A stretch of 64,000 nt of DNA from JAKPUX01 sp035353815 (GTDB lineage: Bacteria > Zhuqueibacterota > Zhuqueibacteria > Residuimicrobiales > Residuimicrobiaceae), in the NCBI GenBank assembly GCA_035353815.1, contig DAOQAG010000012.1:39968-103967 (forward strand). Reading direction: 5' to 3'. Numbering within the stretch: position 1 is the first letter of the stretch; each line of letters opens with the position of its first letter. The translations under genes were made by a program, and so were the position numbers. Positions 36,734 through 46,119 of the stretch are shown one piece after another. Under the pieces are notes generated by a model. The model did not search any database, was not told the origin of the DNA, and was given only the letters and a program-made list of their open reading frames with translations.

Positions 36734-38407
36734 ATGAACCGGAGATCATTCCTTGGCACGGCTGCCGCTGGCACTCTCGGCGCAGCGCTCGGCGCCGGCA
36801 AGATTTTCGCCGCCCCCCTGGTCCTCACCCAGGACCGTACCCATGTGGCCACTGCCCGGGGAGAATTGCTCTTTCAGCCCCATTTCGTCCAGAAAGGGGT
36901 CGGGCCGCACCTGCTGGATTGGGCCTATGCCAGCGACGAAAACTGGGATGCCATCTATACCAATATCACTGCCGCCAGGGAGGGGGTTCGGATCTCCGAC
37001 ACGATGGGCGTACGGAAATTCGGCATCGACGTGCGCTGGAATGTCGAAGGCTTCGGCTACATCTATATCACCGCCGATAACGGCGGCGCCTTTTATGAAT
37101 TGCCTCCCGCGGGTAAAACGCTTCAGCTCAACCTCAACTTTGAACTGGCCAGGAGCCGGGTGCTGCGCAACCGCAGGCGCCTCTCGCTGCTCCAGCAGGG
37201 CGGATGGAAACCCTCGCGGGAGGTACAGGGGTTGCTGGGCATCGCGGAATCGTATTACGAGGATGCCGCCAAGAGACAGAACGATGCCCCGGCCTGCGCC
37301 CGCTCCGCGCAGACAGCACTGCTCTATGCCATGACCGCAGGGGAAAAGCTGGAAGTGGAGAGGGCGGAGTACGATATCCTGCAGCGCGGCTATCGCGCGA
37401 ATTTCTTCATAGGCTGCGATGCCCGCGGCTATTTTCAGATGGATACCGAGCTCTTCATGGAGCGGTTTACCACGCTCTTCAACTATGCCACCATCACCCA
37501 TTATCTCAAGTCCGGCTATTTTGAGGATTTCGAGCCGGAGGAGGGCAAGAAACAGTTCGCTCTGCGCACTGCCCTGTTCAACACCCTACGCGAGCGCCAG
37601 ATCACCGTCGAGGGCCGGCCGCTTTTCTGGTTTTATCATTCGGTCACCCCGGACTGGCTGCGCAACAAATCCTTCGACCAGGTGCTCAAGTACGTCGAGG
37701 AGCATACCCGTACGGTGGTCAGCCATTATGGAGACGGTATGTATGCCTGGGAGGTGGTCAATGAATTCCATGATTGGGCGAACGAGATCGAGGTCACTCC
37801 TGAGCAGGCCGTCGAGATCACCCGGCTCGCCTGCGAGGTCGCCAAAGCCACCAATTCCGACGTGCACCGGCTGATCAACAACTGCTGCCCCTATGCCGAG
37901 TATGTCCAGCTGAAAAAATGGGGAGAACGGCCGGCCCGCTACCGCCAGCGCACCCCGAACCAGTTCATGCGCGATCTGGTCAGCGCCGGCGTTGATTTCA
38001 CCATCACCGGGCAGCAGATGTATTTTCCCTACCGCGATCTGCAGGACATCACCCTGCTGGTGGAGCGCCTCCAGGCCTTCGGCCGTCCGGTGCAGCTGAC
38101 GGAGGTGGGCGCCTCCTCGGGTCCCAGCAAGGATTCCGTGATGACCGGGCGTCTCGGCTTCCCGGAAGAGCCCTATATCTGGCACCGGCCCTGGGATGAG
38201 GAGCTCCAGGCCGACTGGCTCGAAAACCTCTATACTCTGGCCTACAGCAAACCCTGGATCGAGGCCGTCAACTGGTATGATTTTGTCGATCCCTTTGCCT
38301 TTATCAAGAACGGCGGCCTGCTGCGCTCGCCGCAAGGGGAAAAGAAAGCGGGCTTCGACCGGCTGCTCAATTTGAAAAACCAGTGGGCCGCGCTTGCCCG
38401 TCCCTGA
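36734..38407 (+). CDS. GH10 endo-xylanase-like enzyme 1, Tat-type signal
   Basis: This 557-residue protein starts at ATG 36734 after GAGGAGAT. The N-terminus 'NRRSFLGTAAAG' is a Tat-like signal. A beta domain of about 110 residues ('VRWNVEGFGYIYITADNGG') and a helical linker precede a GH10 barrel with acid/base E344 ('WEVVNEFHDW') and nucleophile E457 ('QLTEVGAS'). The 113-residue separation is normal for GH10. It would cleave xylan or a related backbone outside the cytoplasm. It is the first of three adjacent paralogues with the same layout. Confidence 0.9.
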   Translation: MNRRSFLGTAAAGTLGAALGAGKIFAAPLVLTQDRTHVATARGELLFQPHFVQKGVGPHLLDWAYASDENWDAIYTNITAAREGVRISDTMGVRKFGIDVRWNVEGFGYIYITADNGGAFYELPPAGKTLQLNLNFELARSRVLRNRRRLSLLQQGGWKPSREVQGLLGIAESYYEDAAKRQNDAPACARSAQTALLYAMTAGEKLEVERAEYDILQRGYRANFFIGCDARGYFQMDTELFMERFTTLFNYATITHYLKSGYFEDFEPEEGKKQFALRTALFNTLRERQITVEGRPLFWFYHSVTPDWLRNKSFDQVLKYVEEHTRTVVSHYGDGMYAWEVVNEFHDWANEIEVTPEQAVEITRLACEVAKATNSDVHRLINNCCPYAEYVQLKKWGERPARYRQRTPNQFMRDLVSAGVDFTITGQQMYFPYRDLQDITLLVERLQAFGRPVQLTEVGASSGPSKDSVMTGRLGFPEEPYIWHRPWDEELQADWLENLYTLAYSKPWIEAVNWYDFVDPFAFIKNGGLLRSPQGEKKAGFDRLLNLKNQWAALARP

Positions 38408-38428
38408 ACCCCGCATGAGGAAGATTCC

Positions 38429-39988
38429 ATGTCCAACGGTACGTTGATACTCAAACCCTGGCTGGTGCAAAAGGGCCCCGGGCCCCATCTCGATTCCTTC
38501 GTCTACGCCAGTGATGAGGAAGGGGATACCTTTCATTCGGATATCCGGCTCACCCGCGAAGGGATCGAAATTTCCGCCCCGGAAGGTCACGACCGGTTCG
38601 CCATCAACCTCCGCTGGAAGGTAGAAGGCTATGGCTATCTCTATATGAAGGTGGATGCCGGCTCGGGATTCTATCGCTTGCCTCCGGCGGGGATTCGCCG
38701 GCTCCATCTCAACCACGAACTGGCGATCAGCCGAGTCGCCCATAACACAAAGCGGTATGACGCTTTCTGCAAAACCGGCTGGACGCCATCGCGCGAACTG
38801 GCCGCGTTCCTGGATCTCTCCCGTACCTATCTCGATGATGCCAACCGCACCGAGGCCGATCCGGAACAATGCGCGCAATACAGCCAGCAGGCTCTGAAAT
38901 ACGGCCTTTTTGCCAGCGATCTGCTCGAGATCGAGAAGGCGCGCTTCGACATCGCCCGCTCCACCGGCCGGCCTCCGTTTCTGCTGGGATGTGACAGCCG
39001 GGGCTTTTTCCAGATGGAAGAAAGCCTTTTCCTGGAGCGATTCAGCGAGCTCTTTAATTATGCGACCATCACCCATTACCTCATCGGCGATGTCCATAAC
39101 TTTGAGCCGGAGGAGGGGCACAAGCAGTTTGCCGAGCGCGACCGGCTGGTGGCAGCCCTCCGCAGCCGGGATATCACCGTGGAAGGCCGGCCCCTGCTCT
39201 GGCTGCACCGATGGGTTACACCGGAGTGGCTGACCCGCAAGAGCTACGCCCAGATGAAAGAGTACCTGGCGCGGCATGTGCGCGAGGTGGTCGGCCACTA
39301 TGGCGACGGGATCGCAGTATGGGAGGTTGTCAACGAGCTGCACGACTGGGCCAATGAGCTGGAACTCAATCATGAGCAGACCATCGAGCTGACGCGGCTC
39401 GCCTGCGACGTAGCCCGGGATACCAATCCCGATATTCGCTTGCTGATCAATAACTGCTGTCCCTTCGCGCAATATGTACAGATGGGAAAATGGTGTGACC
39501 GGGTTGCCCGGTTCCCGCAGCGCACTCCCTTTCAATTCGTCAAGCAGCTGGTCGAGGCGGGCGTCGATTTCGACATCGCCGGCGTGCAGATGTATTTTAC
39601 CAAACAGCTTCTCGCCGACTGTGTCGAAATGATCGAGCGCTACCAGGGGTTGGGCAAGACCGTTCACCTCACCGAGGTCGGTTCGCCCTCGGCGGGAGTG
39701 ACCATGGAATTCGCCGATCAGGAAATCCTGCCCTGGTCAGCGCAGCCCTGTGAATGGCTGCGGCATTGGGATGAGGAACTGCAAGCCGACTGGCTGGAGG
39801 CGATATTCAGTATCGCCTTCAGCAAGCCCTGGATTGAGGCGGCCAACTGGTACGACCTGGTCGATCCATATGGCTATCTCAAGAACGGCGGCCTGCTGCG
39901 CTCGCCTCAGGGCGAAAAGAAAGCGGGATTTGAGCGCCTGCTCGCCTTGAAACAGCAATTTCACCGGATCACCGCAGGAAAGGTTTGA
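38429..39988 (+). CDS. GH10 endo-xylanase-like enzyme 2, no signal peptide
   Basis: This is a 519-residue paralogue of its two neighbours with the same N-terminal beta domain ('RWKVEGYGYLYMKVDAGSG') and GH10 barrel: E303 in 'WEVVNELHDW' and E416 in 'HLTEVGSP'. Unlike the flanking copies it starts directly with the beta domain (MSNGTLILKPWLV) and has no signal, so it should be cytoplasmic and act on imported oligosaccharides. AGGAAG precedes the ATG at 38429. It ends one base before the third copy starts. Confidence 0.9.
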   Translation: MSNGTLILKPWLVQKGPGPHLDSFVYASDEEGDTFHSDIRLTREGIEISAPEGHDRFAINLRWKVEGYGYLYMKVDAGSGFYRLPPAGIRRLHLNHELAISRVAHNTKRYDAFCKTGWTPSRELAAFLDLSRTYLDDANRTEADPEQCAQYSQQALKYGLFASDLLEIEKARFDIARSTGRPPFLLGCDSRGFFQMEESLFLERFSELFNYATITHYLIGDVHNFEPEEGHKQFAERDRLVAALRSRDITVEGRPLLWLHRWVTPEWLTRKSYAQMKEYLARHVREVVGHYGDGIAVWEVVNELHDWANELELNHEQTIELTRLACDVARDTNPDIRLLINNCCPFAQYVQMGKWCDRVARFPQRTPFQFVKQLVEAGVDFDIAGVQMYFTKQLLADCVEMIERYQGLGKTVHLTEVGSPSAGVTMEFADQEILPWSAQPCEWLRHWDEELQADWLEAIFSIAFSKPWIEAANWYDLVDPYGYLKNGGLLRSPQGEKKAGFERLLALKQQFHRITAGKV

Positions 39989-39989
39989 T

Positions 39990-41645
39990 ATGACTCCCTT
40001 GTCGCGGCGGGATTTTCTGAGAACCGGCGGTCTGGGTGCAGCGGCCGTCCTCAGCGGCGCTTTTTCCGGGCCGGGCGCCCTCTTTGCGAAACCTCCCGGC
40101 GATCTCCTTTTTCGTCCCTATCCGCATCCCTGGATGCCCGAGTTTACCTCGGCGTATCTGGCGGATGAGCGGGAGGATCCTTTTGTCTCCGCCCTCCGGG
40201 TCGACCGTGACGGGGTCGTCATCCCCGCCGGTGCGAGCAAGAGCCGCTTTTCTGTAAATGCGCGCTGGTACGTCGAGGGATTCGGCTATCTCTATCTCGC
40301 TGCGGACAACGGCGGCGACTATTATGCGCCGGAGGATAGCGGCCGCTACAACCTCAATCATGAATTCGCCCGCAGCCGGGTGCTGCGCAACCGTGCCGTC
40401 CGGCGGCGCTATGAGCAGGGGGGATGCCGCTTCTCGGCCGAGGTGACGCACCTCACCGCGCTCTCCGAAGAGCTGCTCGAGGATTCGCACCGCAAAGCCG
40501 CTGACGGCGAAGCAGCCGCACAGCTGGCGGATCGCTCGCTTTACTATGCCCTGCACGCGGGCGAGCGGATGGAGCTGGAAAAAGCCCGCCATGACATCGC
40601 CCGTGCTGCGCGCTCAGAGCCCTTCTGGTTCGGCTGCGAAACCCGCCAATTCATCTGGATCAAGCACGAGGAGTTCATCCAACGCTTTAAGGAGCTCTTC
40701 AATTTCGCCACGGTCACCCATTATATCTGGGACAGCTGGTATGAACATTTCGAACCCGAGGAAGGAGCCTACAACTGGGGCGTGAAAGAGGATATTGTCC
40801 GCTGGCTCGAGGAAGAGCAGATCACCATCCAGGGCCGGCCACTCTTCTGGTTTCACCCGATCGTTACCCCGGACTGGCTTAAAAACAAAAACCTGGATCA
40901 ACTCAAACGTTATGTGGAGAAGCATACCCGCGATGTCGTAGGTCATTACGGCGACCGGGTGCGGCAGTGGGAAGTGGTCAACGAGTACCATGATTGGGCC
41001 AACATCCACAACCATACGCCGGAAGAGACGGTCGAGATCGTCCGCCTCGCTTGCGATACGACCCGGGCGGTCAATCCCCGGGTGGTCCGGATCCTCAACA
41101 ACTGCGCACCCTGGGCGGAATATGCCGCATGGGGCCATATGGCCCGCCAGAAGGAGCCTGCCGGCCGACCGCTGCGCTCGCCGCACCGATTCATCCAGGA
41201 TCTGGTCGAGGCGGGGGTCGAATTCGATGTCCTCGGCATCCAGGTCTATTTCCCGCACCGCGATCTTTCAGATATCGTCCGCATGCTCGAACGCTTTGAA
41301 CAATTCGGCAAGCCGATCTACATCACCGAACTCGGAGCCACTTCCGGGCCCTCTGCCGAGATGGTGGCCTCCGGCAAGATGACTCTGCCCGCTGAGCCCT
41401 ATGAATGGCATCGCCCCTGGGATGAAGAGCTTCAGGCCGACTGGCTCGAGCAGGTCTATACCCTTTATTACAGCCGTCCCGCAATCCGCGCGGTCAACTG
41501 GTACGATTTCGCCGATTTCCGCACCCACATCCTCAATGGCGGATTGATCCGTGAGGATGGCTCCCCAAAACGCTCCTACACGCGTCTTGAAACCTTGCTG
41601 CAAAGCTGGAACCGAAGGCCCCATAGCGAAAGGACTGGGCAATGA
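39990..41645 (+). CDS. GH10 endo-xylanase-like enzyme 3, Tat signal
   Basis: This 551-residue protein has a good twin-arginine signal 'SRRDFLRTGG' and then a hydrophobic segment ending near 'ALFAKPP'. The beta domain ('ARWYVEGFGYLYLAADNGG') and GH10 barrel follow, with E332 ('WEVVNEYHDW') and E447 ('YITELGAT'). GGAAAGG precedes the ATG at 39990. Tat export suggests folding, perhaps with a metal, before secretion. The stop overlaps the next gene by ATGA. Confidence 0.9.
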   Translation: MTPLSRRDFLRTGGLGAAAVLSGAFSGPGALFAKPPGDLLFRPYPHPWMPEFTSAYLADEREDPFVSALRVDRDGVVIPAGASKSRFSVNARWYVEGFGYLYLAADNGGDYYAPEDSGRYNLNHEFARSRVLRNRAVRRRYEQGGCRFSAEVTHLTALSEELLEDSHRKAADGEAAAQLADRSLYYALHAGERMELEKARHDIARAARSEPFWFGCETRQFIWIKHEEFIQRFKELFNFATVTHYIWDSWYEHFEPEEGAYNWGVKEDIVRWLEEEQITIQGRPLFWFHPIVTPDWLKNKNLDQLKRYVEKHTRDVVGHYGDRVRQWEVVNEYHDWANIHNHTPEETVEIVRLACDTTRAVNPRVVRILNNCAPWAEYAAWGHMARQKEPAGRPLRSPHRFIQDLVEAGVEFDVLGIQVYFPHRDLSDIVRMLERFEQFGKPIYITELGATSGPSAEMVASGKMTLPAEPYEWHRPWDEELQADWLEQVYTLYYSRPAIRAVNWYDFADFRTHILNGGLIREDGSPKRSYTRLETLLQSWNRRPHSERTGQ

Positions 41646-42790
41646 CTTCCAAAGAAAGGCTGCTGATCACAATGCAGGGAGGACAGGCGGATCATGTGCC
41701 TGTCAGTCCTGATATCTCCGTCATGGTGCCGGATCGCCTCGACGGCCGGCCCTTCTATGATATCCACCTCGACGGCCGGGAGCATTTCGGCTGGACCTCC
41801 GCCACCCATGGCGAGGTCTACGTCAAGGCGATCCAGTATTTCAACTGTGACGGATTTTATATGTACGGTGGACTCAAGCAGATCGGCCCTGAAGGCCGGC
41901 CGGAATTCACCAGTACCATCCAGGAGAGCGACAAGGGCCGGCTGGTCCGGCGCATCTGCCATACGCCCCTCGGTGAACTGACCGAGGCGGAGCTCTTCTT
42001 CGCGGATGAACCGCCCTGGGTCGAGGTCAAGCCCCTCAAGGAGCTTGCGGCCGATTTCAAGAAACTGAAATGGATGATGGGCGATAGCAGCTGGACGTGG
42101 GAGGAGAGCTATCGCGACAAGCACGTGATCGGCGATCATGGCATCTATATGGGCATGGTGCCGGTCTTTCAGGACTGGTTCTTCCGCAACCGCCAGGGTG
42201 GTTTTGAACAGATGTTCGTCGACTATATGCTGGAACCCGGCTTGATCGCCGAGATCCACGAGTTCTGGATGGCCTGGGCCTTGGCCAACGTCCGCGCCAT
42301 GCTGCACGCCGGAGCTGACGTCATCATGCTCGGCGGCTCGAGCGCCAGCCTCAGTGTCAGCTCACCCGGTCTCTTCCGCAAGTTCGAACTCCCCTTTATC
42401 CAGCAAGCCGCGGCGCTCTGCCGGGCCGCCGGGATCGTCTCCCACCTCCATGTCTGCGGCCGCTCCAATGAACTGGTGGAGATCGTCGCCACGGAGACTG
42501 ATCTCGCCTCGATCGAACCGCTCGAAGAACCGCCTTCGGGCAATGTCAACCTCAAGGAGATCAAGCGCCGTTTCGGCAAGAAACTCTGCCTCAAGGGCAA
42601 CATCAATACCACCAACTTTATGCTGCGCGCCACACCGGCGGAGATTGAGGAAAAATGCAAACGGCTCATCGATGACGCGGGCGATGGCGGGGGCTTTATT
42701 CTCTCTACCGGAGACCAATGCGGCCGCGATACCCCCGATGCCAATCTCTTTAAAATGGTGGAAGTGGCGCAAAGTTATGGCAAGTATTAG
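41642..42790 (+). CDS. URO-D-fold protein with MtaA/CmuA-like zinc ligands (putative methyltransferase)
   Basis: This 382-residue protein has the uroporphyrinogen decarboxylase fold ('ADHVPVSPDIS' at the N-terminus, 'HAGADVIMLGGSSAS', 'KLCLKGNINT'). It carries His270 and Cys272 in 'HLHVCG' and Cys360 in 'GDQCGRD', the His-x-Cys...Cys zinc site of corrinoid:thiol methyltransferases such as MtaA, and not the heme-enzyme active site. It overlaps the GH10 gene by ATGA, so belongs to the operon. No corrinoid protein is encoded nearby. Removal of methyl ethers from a methylated sugar or lignin-linked residue is a reasonable guess, but untested. Confidence 0.78.
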   Translation: MTSKERLLITMQGGQADHVPVSPDISVMVPDRLDGRPFYDIHLDGREHFGWTSATHGEVYVKAIQYFNCDGFYMYGGLKQIGPEGRPEFTSTIQESDKGRLVRRICHTPLGELTEAELFFADEPPWVEVKPLKELAADFKKLKWMMGDSSWTWEESYRDKHVIGDHGIYMGMVPVFQDWFFRNRQGGFEQMFVDYMLEPGLIAEIHEFWMAWALANVRAMLHAGADVIMLGGSSASLSVSSPGLFRKFELPFIQQAAALCRAAGIVSHLHVCGRSNELVEIVATETDLASIEPLEEPPSGNVNLKEIKRRFGKKLCLKGNINTTNFMLRATPAEIEEKCKRLIDDAGDGGGFILSTGDQCGRDTPDANLFKMVEVAQSYGKY

Positions 42791-42805
42791 TACGAACGAG
42801 GTGTA

Positions 42806-45172
42806 ATGAGAAGAGCAGCACGGTTTTTGGCCGGAGTGGGTATTCTGGGCGTATTTCTGACGGCCCATGCAGAAATAATCCTGCATAAAAAAGATGCAAC
42901 GGTCTGGGGAGAGGAACAGCACATCTCGGGCGGACTGCAGGGTTTTACCGCCACCTCAGCCGCACTGCACTGGAACGGCCGGACGGCCATCCTGGCAGTC
43001 GCCGATTCGCTCTTTACAGTCGACCTCCACCTCGATCCGGGGACCACTTGCCTGGTCATATCCGCCGACAGTGCCGGAACGGCTGTTTATTCCGACACCC
43101 TCCGCCTGACCCTCGGCTATCTCTTGCGGCCCGAACTCGTGGCCTGGGCGACAGCCGATGGCGCAGGAATCCGGCTGCTCGGCCGCGCCAAAGCCAATCC
43201 CGGCGACGAGCCGTTGAGCTGGCGCTGGGAGGCCGATGCCGCCAATCCGGCCGCGGTGACCTTCACCTCGCCTGCGGACAGCACCACCGCCGTGGTGTTC
43301 AGCGATCTCACCCGGCGCGGCGAGTATTACTTCAACCTGTACGCCACTACCTCAGCCGGCGAGAGCACCCGCGTCCGTACCCTGGTCACCCTGGACGAAA
43401 CCGGGCTCCATCCCTTTACAATCGCCACGGATCACGCGGCCTGGATCGACGCCGCTGTGCTCTACGAGATCACCCCCTGCGATTTTGCCGCCGGCGGCAA
43501 GCTCCAGGATATCACCGACCGGATCCCCGAGCTTGCCGCGCTCGGCGTCACTGCGCTCTGGCTGCAGCCCATCTTCGGCACCCGGGATATCGGCGGCATG
43601 GGCTACGGCATCACCGATTACTTTGCCGTTCGCCCTGATGTGGGCACGAAAGCTGACCTGCACCACCTGGTCGCCGCCGCCCACCAGCACGGCCTGCGCG
43701 TGCTGCTCGACATGGTGCCCAACCACAGCGATATCATGCATCCCTACGCCCGGGATGCGGTTCGCTATGGTACCGATTCGCATTATTATACCTTTTACCA
43801 GCGCAATGCGGCTGCCGATCCAGTGGTGCCCTATTCGCAGTATTACAACCTCCATCCCGAGGGATTCGTCTATTACTTTTGGGACCAGCTGCCCAATCTC
43901 AACTTTGACCATCCCGAAGTCCGCCGCTGGATGACGGAAATCTGCAGCTACTGGGTTCGGGAATTCGATGTGGACGGCTACCGCTTTGACGCGGTCTGGG
44001 GCGTCAACGCCCGACGTCCGGACTATACCCGCGAGTTGCGCCTCGCGCTCAAAACCATCAAGCCAGAGCTTTTGCTGCTGGCCGAAGACAAGGCCACTAC
44101 GGCGAATGTATTCGTGGAACGTTTTGATGCGGCGTTCGACTGGGGCGCCGATGAAGGCTGGGTTTCGCAGCCGGCATGGCAGGTCCTCTATCATGATTAT
44201 TGGGAAGAGCAGTATATCACCATTTTTAACTCCTGGCAGCAGGGCCGCAGTTTCCGCTTGCATAATGCCCTCACCAACAGCGGCGCCGGCTTTCATCCCG
44301 GCGCAAAGATCCTGCGATTTCTCGAGAACAACGATACCCAGCGCTTCGCCCGCTTCCATACCCTCGAAGTGACCCGGATGGCAGCCACCCTCGAATTTAC
44401 CCTGCCGGGCCTGCCGCTGCTCTATAATGGCCAGGAGATCGGCTATGCCGGGCCGCATCCCTACTACGGCGAGCCCATCTTTCGCCGCGGTGAACCGATC
44501 GCGGCACAGGACAGCAAGGGCCTCTATGCCTTTTATCAGCAGCTCATCGCATTGCGCCATGCGCTTCCGGCCCTCACCAGCGACAACTTTTCTGAGCTGA
44601 CGATCACTCCCGGCGCCTACCTCTATGGTTTCAGGCGCTGGCTGGGCGACCAGAACCTCTTTGTCCTGCTCAATATGGGCGACCGCAGTCAGAATGCCAC
44701 CGTGAATCTGCCGATCCCGTCGCTTCATCTCGACTCCACCCGGGCCTGGTACCTCACGGAAATGGCCGGCGGCGGGGTAATTTCCGGCAAGCCGGCCGAT
44801 TTGCAAAATCTCCAGGTCACGCTCGACAAGTTCACGGCCCGGGTCTACCTGCTGGCCGATACGGTGACGGTTACTGGCATCCATCCGCCGGAACCGGAAT
44901 CCCTCCCTCTGTCGCTCTCTCTGGCGCAGAACTACCCCAATCCCTTTAATGGCGCTACAAGACTCCATTTTGACCTCGACCGCAGCGGCTCGGTGCGCCT
45001 GCAAATTTTCAACCTCCTTGGCGAACAGGTGGCCCGGCTCATCGACGGCTATCGCGAAGCGGGCGCGCATGCCGTGACCTTCGAGGCCTCCGGCCTGGCC
45101 AGCGGGATCTATTGGTGCCGTCTGGAGAGCGCCGGCCGCGTGGCGGTCCGGAAAATGGTGATCGCCCGTTAA
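42806..45172 (+). CDS. Secreted GH13 alpha-amylase-type enzyme with type IX sorting domain
   Basis: This 788-residue exported protein has a signal peptide, about 190 residues of beta domains, then a GH13 barrel. Region I is 'LLDMVPNHSD'; the nucleophile is D395 ('DGYRFDAVWG'), acid/base E427 ('LLAEDKA') and third acid D510 ('LENNDTQR'). The last about 85 residues ('LSLAQNYPNPFNGATR') are a type IX secretion C-terminal domain. It should be a surface or released alpha-glucan-acting enzyme. GAGGTG precedes the ATG at 42806. Confidence 0.93.
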   Translation: MRRAARFLAGVGILGVFLTAHAEIILHKKDATVWGEEQHISGGLQGFTATSAALHWNGRTAILAVADSLFTVDLHLDPGTTCLVISADSAGTAVYSDTLRLTLGYLLRPELVAWATADGAGIRLLGRAKANPGDEPLSWRWEADAANPAAVTFTSPADSTTAVVFSDLTRRGEYYFNLYATTSAGESTRVRTLVTLDETGLHPFTIATDHAAWIDAAVLYEITPCDFAAGGKLQDITDRIPELAALGVTALWLQPIFGTRDIGGMGYGITDYFAVRPDVGTKADLHHLVAAAHQHGLRVLLDMVPNHSDIMHPYARDAVRYGTDSHYYTFYQRNAAADPVVPYSQYYNLHPEGFVYYFWDQLPNLNFDHPEVRRWMTEICSYWVREFDVDGYRFDAVWGVNARRPDYTRELRLALKTIKPELLLLAEDKATTANVFVERFDAAFDWGADEGWVSQPAWQVLYHDYWEEQYITIFNSWQQGRSFRLHNALTNSGAGFHPGAKILRFLENNDTQRFARFHTLEVTRMAATLEFTLPGLPLLYNGQEIGYAGPHPYYGEPIFRRGEPIAAQDSKGLYAFYQQLIALRHALPALTSDNFSELTITPGAYLYGFRRWLGDQNLFVLLNMGDRSQNATVNLPIPSLHLDSTRAWYLTEMAGGGVISGKPADLQNLQVTLDKFTARVYLLADTVTVTGIHPPEPESLPLSLSLAQNYPNPFNGATRLHFDLDRSGSVRLQIFNLLGEQVARLIDGYREAGAHAVTFEASGLASGIYWCRLESAGRVAVRKMVIAR

Positions 45173-45209
45173 GGAGCAAGAGCGCTGAATCCAGAAACGA
45201 GGGAAAAAG

Positions 45210-46094
45210 ATGAAAGAAAAAGTCCTGCTCGACACCGATATCGGGATGGACGTCGATGACGCGGTTTGCCTCGCTTACCTGCTGGCCCATCCCCAATGTG
45301 ACCTGCTGGGCATCACCACCGTGACCGGCGAGGCCGAAAAGCGGGCCATGCTGGCCAGTGTTCTCTGCCGGGTGGCCGGGCGCGATATCCCGATCTTTCC
45401 CGGGGCCGAGGATCCCCTGCTCGTGCCCCAGAAACAAAAGAGTGCGCCCCAGGCCGCGGCCCTGCGACGCTGGCCGCACCAGCGCCGCTTTCCCGAAGGG
45501 GCGGCCATCGAGTTTCTGCGCACGACCATCCGAGCCCATCCCGGTGAAATTACCTTGCTGGCCATCGGACCGCTGACTAATATCGGCCTGCTCTTCGCCG
45601 TCGATCCGGACATTCCGGCCCTGCTGAAAGGTCTCGTGATGATGGGCGGCTACTTTTTTCATCGTCTCGAGGGCGTCGATCCGGTCGAATGGAATGCCTC
45701 CGGTGATCCCCATGCCTCCACCATCGTCTATCGCAGCCGGGTCGCCCTGCATCGCTCGGTCGGCCTCGATGTCACCCGCAACGTGGTCTTGTCTGCCGAT
45801 CAGGTGCGCCAGCAGTTTCGCGGCGCACTGCTCGAACCCGTCCTTGACTATGCCGAGATTTGGTTCAAGGATTATTACCCTTCGATCACCTTTCATGATC
45901 CTCTCGCTGCTGCGACCCTCTTTGAACCGGATCTTTGCCGCTACCGCATGGGCACGGTCGCCATCGAACTAGCCGATGCTGCGACCATCGGCCTGACGCA
46001 CTGGCAGGAGGGCAGCATCCGTTCGCCGCATCAGGTCGCGACGAATGTGGATCGTGAGGCCTATTTCCGTCACTTTTACAGCCTGTCCTATTGA
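45210..46094 (+). CDS. Inosine-uridine-type nucleoside hydrolase
   Basis: This 294-residue protein opens with 'LLDTDIGMDVDDA', the Ca-binding aspartate cluster of nucleoside N-ribohydrolases, and has 'AIGPLTNIGLLF' and 'ITFHDPLAAATLF' further on. It would release ribose from nucleosides or split a related N- or C-glycoside. The neighbour context (sugar transporters, RbsD at 21386) makes ribose salvage possible. No signal peptide, so cytoplasmic. The first gap after the amylase gene is 37 bp. Confidence 0.9.
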   Translation: MKEKVLLDTDIGMDVDDAVCLAYLLAHPQCDLLGITTVTGEAEKRAMLASVLCRVAGRDIPIFPGAEDPLLVPQKQKSAPQAAALRRWPHQRRFPEGAAIEFLRTTIRAHPGEITLLAIGPLTNIGLLFAVDPDIPALLKGLVMMGGYFFHRLEGVDPVEWNASGDPHASTIVYRSRVALHRSVGLDVTRNVVLSADQVRQQFRGALLEPVLDYAEIWFKDYYPSITFHDPLAAATLFEPDLCRYRMGTVAIELADAATIGLTHWQEGSIRSPHQVATNVDREAYFRHFYSLSY

Positions 46095-46119
46095 ACCGGA
46101 CGGCAAGCAAGGAGGCTGC

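Noticed and set aside
41642..42790. HemE (uroporphyrinogen decarboxylase) annotation
   Set aside because: The zinc-ligand pattern of the methyltransferase branch is present, and the gene is embedded in a glycan operon without heme genes.
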